A stretch of DNA of 64,000 bases from CAHJWH01 sp965198905 (GTDB lineage Bacteria > Pseudomonadota > Alphaproteobacteria > Caulobacterales > Caulobacteraceae), in contig OZ240678.1 in assembly GCA_965198905.1 (NCBI GenBank), positions 930,001 to 994,000 on the forward strand, written 5' to 3'. Below are positions 25,799 through 33,119 of the stretch, piece after piece. The position numbers and the translations under genes are program-made. The notes beneath the pieces are model-generated. The model saw nothing but the letters and a program-made list of their open reading frames with translations. It did no database searches and was not told the DNA's origin. The first letter of the stretch is position 1. Each line of letters starts with the position of its first letter.

Positions 25799-27808
25799 AT
25801 GACCGCAAGCTTCGCCGCCCCCGCCGCAACGGTCGACGCCCGTATCGAGCTGACGCTTCGGGGGCTGGTGCTGGGCGGGCTGATCACCCTGGTGTTCACC
25901 GCCGCCAACGTCTATCTGGGGTTGAAGGTCGGGCTGACCTTCGCCTCTTCTATTCCCGCCGCCGTCATCTCCATGGCGGTGCTGAGGATGTTCCGCTCCA
26001 CCTCGATCTACGAGAACAACATCGTCCAGACGGTGGCGTCCGCCGCCGGCACCTTGTCTTCGATCATCTTCGTGTTGCCCGGCCTGGTCATGGTCGGCTG
26101 GTGGACCGGGGCCATTCCGTTCTGGCAAACCTTTGCGGTCTGCGCGATCGGCGGCGTGCTGGGGGTGATGTACACCATCCCGCTCCGCCGGGCGCTCGTC
26201 ACCGAGAGCGACCTGCCCTATCCCGAAGGGGTCGCCGCGGCCGAGGTGCTGAAGGTCGGCGTCGGCTCCCGCGCCAACGAGGCCGAAGCCACAGCCGAGG
26301 GCAAGTCGGGGCTGAGGGCGGTGCTCTGGGGCGCCATCGCATCGGGCGGCTTCGCCGTCGTCGCCGCCATGAAGCTGTTCGCCAGCGAGGCCGGGGCCTA
26401 TGTCCGCATCGGCCGCGGCGCCACGGGGCTGAACCTGTCGCTGTCCTTCGCCCTGCTGGGGGCGGGCCACCTGGTGGGCCTGGAGGTGGGGCTGGCCATG
26501 CTGGTGGGGCTAATGCTGTCCTGGGGCGTGGCGGTGCCGCTCCTGACCAACCTGCACCCCGCGGTCGGCGCAGCGGCGGCGGTCGCGACGGCGACCTGGT
26601 CGCACCAGGTGCGCTTCATCGGCGCGGGCGCCATCGGCGCCTCCTCGATCTGGACCCTGGGCAAGCTGGGCGCCCCCGTGCTGGGCGGGCTGAAGTCCTC
26701 CCTGGCCGCCTCGCGCCAGAGCATGGCGGGGAGGGGCGCGGAGTTGCCCCGCACCGAGCGCGACATCCCGATCACGCTGGTCGGCCTGATCTGCCTGCTC
26801 ACCCTGATCCCGATGGCGGCGCTGCTGGCGGTGTTCCTGCACGGCGGTCCGCTCGCCTTTCTGACCGTGCCGCTGGTGGCGGGGGCTGTCGCCTACATCG
26901 TGGTGGCGGGGTTCCTGGTGGCGGCGGTCTGCGGCTTCATGGCCGGACTGATCGGCTCGTCCAACAGCCCGGTCTCGGGCCTGGCCATCCTGGCGGTGCT
27001 GGGCGCCGGCGCGCTGCTGCTCCTTCTGGCCGGCCATGCGGCGGGGCCGGCCGGACAGGCGGCGCTGGTGGCCTTCGCGCTGTTCGTCACCGCCATCCTG
27101 CTCAGCGTCGCCACCATAGCCAACGACAACCTTCAGGACCTGAAGACCGGCCAGCTGGTGGACGCCACCCCCTGGCGCCAGCAGGTGGCGCTGGTGGTCG
27201 GCGTGGTGATGGGCTCGCTGATCATCCCGCCGGTGATCGACCTGCTGAACCACGCCTACGGCTTCGCCGGCGCCCTGCACTATGGCGGCCCGACCCTGGC
27301 CAACGCCCTGCCCGCCCCCCAGGCGACGCTGATCTCGGCCCTGGCCAAGGGCGTGATCACGGGCCAGCTCGACTGGAGCCTGCTCGGCGTCGGCGTGCTG
27401 GTGGGCGTCGCGCTGATCGTGGTGGACGAGGCGCTGCGACGGTCCAAGCGCGGCTCCGTGCCGCCGCTGGCGGTGGGCCTGGGCATCTACCTGCCCTCGT
27501 CCGTCACCGCCTTCGTGGTGGTGGGGGCGGTGATCGGCTGGGCCTATAACCGTTGGGCCGACCGGCTGCCCCAGTCGGAACGCGCCAAGCGACTGGGCGT
27601 GCTGCTGGCCTCGGGCCTGATCGTGGGCGAGAGCCTGTGGGGCGTGGCGCTCGCGGGCCTGATCGTGGCCACCGGCAAGGGCGAGCCCCTGGCCATCGTC
27701 GGCGACGGCTTCGCCCGCTCCGCGATTTGGATCGGGCTGATCGCCTTCGGGCTGGTCACTGCGGGGCTCTACCGCTGGATCGCCGGGGTGTCGCGCAGGG
27801 CGAGGTGA
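25799..27808 (+). CDS. OPT family oligopeptide/metal-chelate transporter
   Basis: The 669-residue protein is a polytopic membrane transporter with roughly 14-16 helices. It opens with ELTLRGLVLGGLITLVFTAANVYLG and carries FRSTSIYENNIVQTVASAAG and RALVTESDLPYPEGVAAAEV, which are signature segments of bacterial OPT transporters. NDNLQDLKTGQLVDATPWRQQ is another family landmark, and a late GLIVGESLWGV segment is present. The substrate is probably small peptides or metal complexes, taken up with protons, but is not deducible. It appears to be a single-gene unit; a family A palindrome follows its stop. Confidence 0.93.
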   Translation: MTASFAAPAATVDARIELTLRGLVLGGLITLVFTAANVYLGLKVGLTFASSIPAAVISMAVLRMFRSTSIYENNIVQTVASAAGTLSSIIFVLPGLVMVGWWTGAIPFWQTFAVCAIGGVLGVMYTIPLRRALVTESDLPYPEGVAAAEVLKVGVGSRANEAEATAEGKSGLRAVLWGAIASGGFAVVAAMKLFASEAGAYVRIGRGATGLNLSLSFALLGAGHLVGLEVGLAMLVGLMLSWGVAVPLLTNLHPAVGAAAAVATATWSHQVRFIGAGAIGASSIWTLGKLGAPVLGGLKSSLAASRQSMAGRGAELPRTERDIPITLVGLICLLTLIPMAALLAVFLHGGPLAFLTVPLVAGAVAYIVVAGFLVAAVCGFMAGLIGSSNSPVSGLAILAVLGAGALLLLLAGHAAGPAGQAALVAFALFVTAILLSVATIANDNLQDLKTGQLVDATPWRQQVALVVGVVMGSLIIPPVIDLLNHAYGFAGALHYGGPTLANALPAPQATLISALAKGVITGQLDWSLLGVGVLVGVALIVVDEALRRSKRGSVPPLAVGLGIYLPSSVTAFVVVGAVIGWAYNRWADRLPQSERAKRLGVLLASGLIVGESLWGVALAGLIVATGKGEPLAIVGDGFARSAIWIGLIAFGLVTAGLYRWIAGVSRRAR

Positions 27809-27837
27809 TCTGACGCCTGCGCCGCTAGGCTCACATT

Positions 27838-27919
27838 CGGCCTCATCCTGAGCCCGTCGAAGGACGAGGCCGACGCACAGCCGGTGGACGCCTTGTCCTT
27901 CGACAGGCTCAGGATGAGT
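27838..27919. repeat. Family A intergenic palindrome, copy 2 (best conserved)
   Basis: The left arm CTCATCCTGAGCCCGTCGAA plus GGAC and the right arm GTCCTTCGACAGGCTCAGGA plus TGAG match as an inverted repeat at 23 of 24 positions, with about 30 nt between. It could form a strong RNA hairpin at the 3' end of the OPT transporter transcript. Copies 1 and 3 are at 3541 and 31997. Confidence 0.85.
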
Positions 27920-28029
27920 CGAATGTTGGCGGCTAAGCTGAACTTACGTTGCTCAGGCGGCGCGAGGCTGGGCGCCCTTGCGATGCCCCGGGGTTACGCC
28001 TTCGCCCGCCCTCGGCTAGAGCTTGGCCC

Positions 28030-29034
28030 ATGCTGGTGGTGCGCCCCGCGGGGCCCGACGATTTCGAGGCCATGGCCGAGCTCGCCGTGCTGTCCGGCCG
28101 CGGCTTCACCAGCCTGCCGGAAGACGAGCCGACGCTGCGCGACCGGCTGGCCACCTCCGCCGACAGCTTCTCCGGCCAGGTCGCGCCGCTGGAGGCCTGG
28201 TACACCCTGATGCTGGAGGACGCCGACACCGGCCGGGTCGAGGGGGTGGCGGGGATCAAGGCGGCGGTCGGGCTGAAGCGGCCGTTCTTCTCCTTCCGGG
28301 TGATGAGCCTGACGCAGTTCTCCTCGGTCAACCGCACCCGCTTCGACCATTCCGCCCTGGTGCTCGTGAACGAATGTTCGGGCTGGACCGAGGTCGGCTC
28401 GCTGTTCCTGCGCCCCGAGCGGCGGTCGGGCGGCGCGGGGCGCTTGCTGGCCCAGTCGCGCTACATGCTGATCGCCGCCGATCCCGCCCGCTTCGCCGAG
28501 ATGGTGATGGCGGAGCTGCGTGGATGGTTCGACGAGGACGGAACCTGCCCGTTCTGGGAGACGGTCGGCTGCAAGTTCTTCCGCCTGCCCTTCGACAAGG
28601 CGGATCTGATGAGCGCCTCGACCGACGGCCAGTTCATCCTGGACCTCGCCCCGCGCCACCCGATCTATCTGGAGCTGCTGCCGGACGCAGTGCAGAAGGC
28701 CGTGGGCCGCGTCCATCGCGAGGGCGAACCCGCCCGCGCCATGCTGGCCCGGGAGGGTTTCCGGCCCCAGAGCCTGGTGGACATCTTCGACGCCGGCCCC
28801 ACCGTCGCCGCCCGCCGGGACGAGATCGCCACCGTCAAGGCCAGCCGCCGCCTCATCGTACGCATCGGCGAGCTGGGCGAACGCGCGGCCTTGCTGATCG
28901 CGCGCGAGGCGGTGGACAGCTTCCGCGCCGTGCGCGCGCCTGCGATCGTGCATGAGGAGGAGGTCGAGATGGGCCGTGAGACCGCCGACGCCCTGCGCAT
29001 CGACGCGGGCGACGTGGTGCGAGTGTCGCCATGA
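28030..29034 (+). CDS. astA: Arginine N-succinyltransferase
   Basis: The protein of about 334 residues starts at ATG 28030 (MLVVRPAGPDDFEAM); in-frame upstream sequence is not family-like. It shows the AstA pattern: GRGFTSLPEDEPTLRDRL, LFLRPERRSGGAGRLLAQSRYM, the GWFDEDGTCPFWETVGCKFF segment and PIYLELLPDAV. It transfers succinyl from succinyl-CoA to arginine, the first step of the ammonia-producing succinyltransferase pathway of arginine catabolism. Its stop overlaps the astD start as ATGA. A single AstA subunit is encoded rather than the AruF/AruG pair. Confidence 0.93.
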   Translation: MLVVRPAGPDDFEAMAELAVLSGRGFTSLPEDEPTLRDRLATSADSFSGQVAPLEAWYTLMLEDADTGRVEGVAGIKAAVGLKRPFFSFRVMSLTQFSSVNRTRFDHSALVLVNECSGWTEVGSLFLRPERRSGGAGRLLAQSRYMLIAADPARFAEMVMAELRGWFDEDGTCPFWETVGCKFFRLPFDKADLMSASTDGQFILDLAPRHPIYLELLPDAVQKAVGRVHREGEPARAMLAREGFRPQSLVDIFDAGPTVAARRDEIATVKASRRLIVRIGELGERAALLIAREAVDSFRAVRAPAIVHEEEVEMGRETADALRIDAGDVVRVSP

Positions 29035-30494
29035 ACGGCGAGCTCTACATCGACGGCCGCTGGCGCTCCGGCCGCGGGCCCGAGCTGGTCTCCACCGACC
29101 CCGCATCGGGCGCCGAGGTCTGGCGCGGCGCCACCGCCGACGGCGCGGACGCCTTCGACGCCGCCGCCGCCGCCATCAAGGCCTTCCGCCCCTGGGCCGA
29201 CGCCACGCTTGAGGACCGGATCGCGGCGGTCCGCCGCTACAAGGCGGTGCTTGAGGCCAGCGCCGCCGACTACGCCGCCGACCTGTCGCGCGAGACCGGC
29301 AAGCCGCTGTGGGAGACCAAGGCCGAACTCGGCTCCATGATCGCCAAGGTCGAGGTGTCGATCTCGGCCCAGGCCGAGCGGGCTGGATCGCGCGAGGCGG
29401 CCATGGGCTTCGGCCGCGCGGTGCTGCGCCACCGTCCGCATGGGGTGATGGCGGTGCTAGGGCCCTTCAATTTCCCCGGCCACCTGCCCAACGGCCATAT
29501 CGTCCCGGCGCTGCTGGCCGGCGATACCGTGGTGTTCAAGCCGTCGGAGGAGACCCCGCTGGCGGGCCGCCGCATGGCCGAGGCCTGGGACGCCGCAGGC
29601 CTGCCCCCCGGCGTTTTCAACCTGATCCAGGGCGGGCGCGAGGCCGGCGCCGCCCTGCTGAAGCAGCCCATCGACGGCCTGCTGTTCACCGGCTCCGCCC
29701 GGGCCGGCGCCCACTTCAGACGCGCGTTCGTGGATCGGGTGGAGGTCATCCTCGCGCTGGAGCTTGGCGGCAACAATCCACTGATCGTATGGGATGACGC
29801 GGACCCCCTGGCCGCCGCCGCGATCGCGGTGCAGTCGGCCTATGTCACCACCGGCCAGCGCTGCTCCTGCGCGCGGCGGTTGATCGTGCCGCAGGGCGCC
29901 GCCGGCGACCGCGTGGTCGAAGCGATCCTAGCCCTGGCCCAGCGCCTGGCCATCGGCGCCTGGAACGTGACGCCGGAGCCATTCATGGGCCCGCTGATCT
30001 CCGCCCGCGCCTCACGTGTCGCACGCGCCGAGGTGGATCGCCTGATCTCCGCCGGCGCCCGTCCGCTCCTGCCCTTGGGCCAGCCCGCCTACTGCGGCGA
30101 GGCCTTCGTCACCCCGGCCCTGCTCGACATGACCGGGATCATGGCGCCCGACGAAGAGATCTTCGCTCCGGTGCTGCAGGTGATCCGGGCCGACGACTTC
30201 GACCACGCCATATCGGTCGCCAACGCCACCCGCTACGGCCTTGCCGCCGGCCTGGTCAGCGACGACGACGCGAGGTGGCGGCGCTTCCTCGACCGCTCCC
30301 GCGCCGGCGTCGTCAATCGCAACCGCCCGACCACCGGCGCGGCTGGCAACATGCCGTTCGGCGGCCTGGGCGCCTCCGGCGACCACCGCCCCAGCGCCTA
30401 CTACGCCGCCGACTACTGCGCCTATCCCGTCGCCAGCTTCGAGGCGGATCGCGTGATCGATACCACCGGCGAGATCAGGGGGCTGAAGGGTTGA
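29031..30494 (+). CDS. astD: N-succinylglutamate 5-semialdehyde dehydrogenase
   Basis: The 487-residue aldehyde dehydrogenase has the cofactor motif FTGSARAGAHFRR, the general base Glu in LALELGGNNPLIVWD and the nucleophile Cys in TTGQRCSCARRL. Its start overlaps astA by 4 nt, and MAVLGPFNFPGHLPNGHIVPAL and RNRPTTGAAGNMPFGGLGASGDHRPSA are AstD-type segments. It oxidises succinylglutamate semialdehyde to succinylglutamate with NAD. In pathway order it acts fourth, after the dihydrolase (AstB) and the transaminase (AstC), which is not in this window. Confidence 0.94.
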   Translation: MNGELYIDGRWRSGRGPELVSTDPASGAEVWRGATADGADAFDAAAAAIKAFRPWADATLEDRIAAVRRYKAVLEASAADYAADLSRETGKPLWETKAELGSMIAKVEVSISAQAERAGSREAAMGFGRAVLRHRPHGVMAVLGPFNFPGHLPNGHIVPALLAGDTVVFKPSEETPLAGRRMAEAWDAAGLPPGVFNLIQGGREAGAALLKQPIDGLLFTGSARAGAHFRRAFVDRVEVILALELGGNNPLIVWDDADPLAAAAIAVQSAYVTTGQRCSCARRLIVPQGAAGDRVVEAILALAQRLAIGAWNVTPEPFMGPLISARASRVARAEVDRLISAGARPLLPLGQPAYCGEAFVTPALLDMTGIMAPDEEIFAPVLQVIRADDFDHAISVANATRYGLAAGLVSDDDARWRRFLDRSRAGVVNRNRPTTGAAGNMPFGGLGASGDHRPSAYYAADYCAYPVASFEADRVIDTTGEIRGLKG

Positions 30495-30509
30495 AGGCGA
30501 CGCCGCATC

Positions 30510-30668
30510 TCCTTCTCCCTCGACGGGAGAAGGAAGGGGCCCGGCCGCAGGCTTGGGTGGATGAGGGTGATCCGCTTCCACGCACGTCGGCGGCGGCTGT
30601 GCACCCCCACCCTCCCATGCCGCTGCGCGCCGCGGGCCCCTCCCTCTCCCGGCGAGGGAGAAGGGGAT
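30510..30668. repeat. Family B palindromic repeat, copy 2, between astD and astB
   Basis: The left arm is CTTCTCCCTCGACGGGAGAA and the right arm CTCTCCCGGCGAGGGAGAAG, separated by about 110 nt of GC-rich sequence. The right arm ends directly at the astB ATG and supplies its Shine-Dalgarno (GGAGAAGGGG then ATG). The sequence of this copy differs from copies 3-5 but the layout and the Cys/Pro-like codon bias of the arms are the same. Confidence 0.7.
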
Positions 30669-31965
30669 GAGCGTCGAGGCCAATCTCGACGGTCTGGTCG
30701 GCCCCACCCACAACTACGCCGGCCTGTCGCCGGGCAATCTCGCCAGCCAGATCAATTTCGGCGCCGCCTCCAACCCTCGCGCCGCCGCGCTGCAGGGTCT
30801 CGCCAAGATGAAACGGCTGGCAGGAATGGGCCTGCCCCAGTTCGTCCTGCCGCCCCAGCTGCGCCCGGACCTCGGCTTCCTGCGCAGCCTGGGCTTCACG
30901 GGGTCGGACGCCCAGGTGAACGAAGCCGCCTGGAAGACGGCGCCGGAACTGGCTGGCGCCGCCTGGTCGGCCTCAGCCATGTGGGCGGCCAACGCCGCCA
31001 CGGTTACACCCTCGGCCGATGGCGCCGACGGCCGGCTGCACTTCACGCCCGCCAACCTGCTGACCAACCTGCACCGCAGCCTTGAGCCTTCGCACACCGC
31101 AGCCGCGCTACACCGCATTTTCTCCGATCCCGCCCGCTTCGCCGTACACGATCCCCTGCCCGCCCAGCCCCATTTCGCCGACGAGGGGGCCGCCAACCAC
31201 GTACGCCTGTGCGCAAGACACGACGCCCCCGGAATAAATCTATTCGTATACGGACGAACTGCTTACGAGGCCTGGGCCGGCCGTTTTCCCGCCCGCCAGA
31301 CCCGCGAAGCGTTCGAAGCCGTCGCACGCCGCCACGGCGCCCACAGGCCCGTTCACCTGCGCCAGAACCCGGCCGCCATCGCCGCGGGCGCCTTCCACAA
31401 CGACGTGGTGTGCGTCGGCGCGCTCGACTGCCTGTTCTACCACGAGGCCGCCTTCGAAGATCCGGCGGCGATGCAGGCGCAGGTGCGCCGCGTCGCGCAG
31501 GGTCTGTTCGAGCCGCAGTTCCTCGAGATCAGCGAGGCCGAGCTGTCGCTCGCCGACGCCATCTCCAGCTACCTGTTCAATTCCATGCTGGTGCAGGCCC
31601 CGGGCGAAGCGCGCCTCACCCTGATCGCGCCTATCGACGTGGCGGAACACCCCCAGGCCCGCGCAGTCGCCGAACGTTTGGCCGACTCCAATGGCCCCAT
31701 CGGTCGGGTCGAGTATGTCGACGTGCGCGAGAGCATGCGCAACGGCGGCGGTCCGGCCTGCCTGCGCCTGCGCGTGGTGATGACGCCCGACGAGCTCGCC
31801 GCCGCCAGCTCCGCCCACCGCCTGGACGACCGGCTGCACGCCCGCCTGTCGGACTGGATCACGCGCCGCTACCGTGACCGCCTGACCCCCGCCGGCCTCG
31901 CAGACCCGGCCCTGATCGAGGAAAGCCGCGCGGCTATGGAAGAGCTGAACGCGATCCTGGGCTGA
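30667..31965 (+). CDS. astB: N-succinylarginine dihydrolase
   Basis: The 432-residue enzyme converts N-succinylarginine to succinylornithine, CO2 and two ammonia, the second step of the AST pathway. The AstB signature DGLVGPTHNYAGLSPGNLAS is at the N-terminus; FHNDVVCVGALDCLFYHEAAF contains the active-site His and region, and MRNGGGPACLRLRVVM with its Cys is the catalytic nucleophile segment. The start ATG sits immediately after the right arm of a repeat that provides its ribosome-binding site. A short A/T-richer patch (31228-31265) lies inside the gene. astC and astE are not present in the window. Confidence 0.94.
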   Translation: MSVEANLDGLVGPTHNYAGLSPGNLASQINFGAASNPRAAALQGLAKMKRLAGMGLPQFVLPPQLRPDLGFLRSLGFTGSDAQVNEAAWKTAPELAGAAWSASAMWAANAATVTPSADGADGRLHFTPANLLTNLHRSLEPSHTAAALHRIFSDPARFAVHDPLPAQPHFADEGAANHVRLCARHDAPGINLFVYGRTAYEAWAGRFPARQTREAFEAVARRHGAHRPVHLRQNPAAIAAGAFHNDVVCVGALDCLFYHEAAFEDPAAMQAQVRRVAQGLFEPQFLEISEAELSLADAISSYLFNSMLVQAPGEARLTLIAPIDVAEHPQARAVAERLADSNGPIGRVEYVDVRESMRNGGGPACLRLRVVMTPDELAAASSAHRLDDRLHARLSDWITRRYRDRLTPAGLADPALIEESRAAMEELNAILG

Positions 31966-31996
31966 TGGCCTATCCCGAGGTCGCACCTTCACAATT

Positions 31997-32076
31997 CGGC
32001 CTCATCCTGAAGACCTTGCCCAAGACGGATTGCGTCCTTCGAGACGCGGCTTCGCCGCTCCTCAGGATGACGAAGG
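31997..32076. repeat. Family A intergenic palindrome, copy 3 (diverged)
   Basis: It starts CGGCCTCATCCTGAAGACCT and ends with CTCCTCAGGATGACGAAGG after a nested hairpin GCGGCTTCGCCGC. It shares the outer arms of family A (CTCATCCTGA / TCAGGATGA) but has a different core. It lies just after the astB stop. Confidence 0.65.
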
Positions 32077-32205
32077 ATGGGGATGGCGATGGCGTTCGTG
32101 ATGCTGAGCCTGGGAGTTTCAGCGATGCGACAGGATTGGTCGCAGCCCTGCACCTCGAATCACGAGTCCGCTTGACTCTGGGTCGATGACTCGGAATCCA
32201 TAAGG

Positions 32206-32220
32206 GAACAAATAGAGAAC
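32206..32220. promoter_or_regulatory. LexA (SOS) box GAAC-N7-GAAC upstream of imuA
   Basis: GAACAAATAGAGAAC is an exact match to the alphaproteobacterial LexA operator (GTTC-N7-GTTC on the other strand). It lies 18 nt upstream of the imuA ATG, where binding would block transcription or initiation. Confidence 0.9.
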
Positions 32221-32237
32221 CAGGCGTGTCCTGATCC

Positions 32238-33119
32238 ATGTCCGCCCCCGCCACCCTAGACGCTCTGCGCGCACGCATCGAGTCCATCGAGCGCCATGCG
32301 CCGGAAGGCGGCCTGCGCCCCTCCGCCCACGCCCAACGGCGTCGCGCGACGCAAGCCGCACCCGACGGCGCGACGTGGCCCCGCGCCTTCAGCTTCGGGC
32401 TCGACGCGCTCGACGCGAGCTTTAGCCCAGGCGGCCCGAGCTTCGGCGCGCACGAGGTCTGCGGATCGCCCGGAGAGCCCACCGCGGCCCTGCTGTTCGC
32501 CGCCCTGATGCTGGTTCGCCGCTTCAGAGAGGACCCTCAAGCCCAGGCCCTGGTGGTGCAGGAGCCCTGCGCCCTGGCCGAGGGCGGCGGCCTCTACGGT
32601 CCCGGGCTGTGGGCGCTGGGACTGGACCCCGCCCGCTTGGTGCTGGTGAGCGCGCGCGAAGGGGGCGAGACCCTCCGCATCGTGGATGAGGCGGTGCGCT
32701 CTGGCGCGGTGAGCGCTGTGGTGGCCGAGGGGCCGCGGGCGATGCGCAAGCTCGACCTCGCCGCCACCCAGAGGCTGAACCTCTACGGCCGCCAGACCTC
32801 CACCCTGGCGCTGCTGCTGACCTACGATCTCGACGCCACCAGCGCCGCCATGACCCGCTGGCGGGTGCGAGCCCACCCCAGCCGGGCGCCACGCGCCTAT
32901 CTCGGGCCCCCGGCGCTGGAGCTGGAGCTGGTCCGAAACCGCCTTGGCCCCACCGGCCGGTTCACCGTGGAATGGAGCAGCGACGATGAAGCCTTCCGCC
33001 TCGCAGACGGCGATGGACACCAAGCCGTCGCGCCGCTTCGTCCACCTGTGGTTTCCACGCCTGCCCACCGACCGGCTGTGGGGAACCTGCCTGTCCGCCG
33101 TGCCGCAGGTCTTGGTTGA
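32238..33119 (+). CDS. imuA: ImuA, SOS mutagenesis accessory protein (RecA-like)
   Basis: The 293-residue protein has the ImuA pattern: an N-terminal helix, PRAFSFGLDALDASFSPGGPSFGAHEVCGS, the QEPCALAEGGGLYGPGLWALGLDP segment and the C-terminal LELELVRNRLGPTGRFTVEW strand. It is a distant RecA-fold relative lacking a clear Walker A. In Caulobacter ImuA, ImuB and DnaE2 act together in error-prone repair after DNA damage. It is preceded by a perfect LexA box. Its final about 45 residues overlap the beginning of imuB in another frame, an unusually long overlap. Confidence 0.92.
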   Translation: MSAPATLDALRARIESIERHAPEGGLRPSAHAQRRRATQAAPDGATWPRAFSFGLDALDASFSPGGPSFGAHEVCGSPGEPTAALLFAALMLVRRFREDPQAQALVVQEPCALAEGGGLYGPGLWALGLDPARLVLVSAREGGETLRIVDEAVRSGAVSAVVAEGPRAMRKLDLAATQRLNLYGRQTSTLALLLTYDLDATSAAMTRWRVRAHPSRAPRAYLGPPALELELVRNRLGPTGRFTVEWSSDDEAFRLADGDGHQAVAPLRPPVVSTPAHRPAVGNLPVRRAAGLG

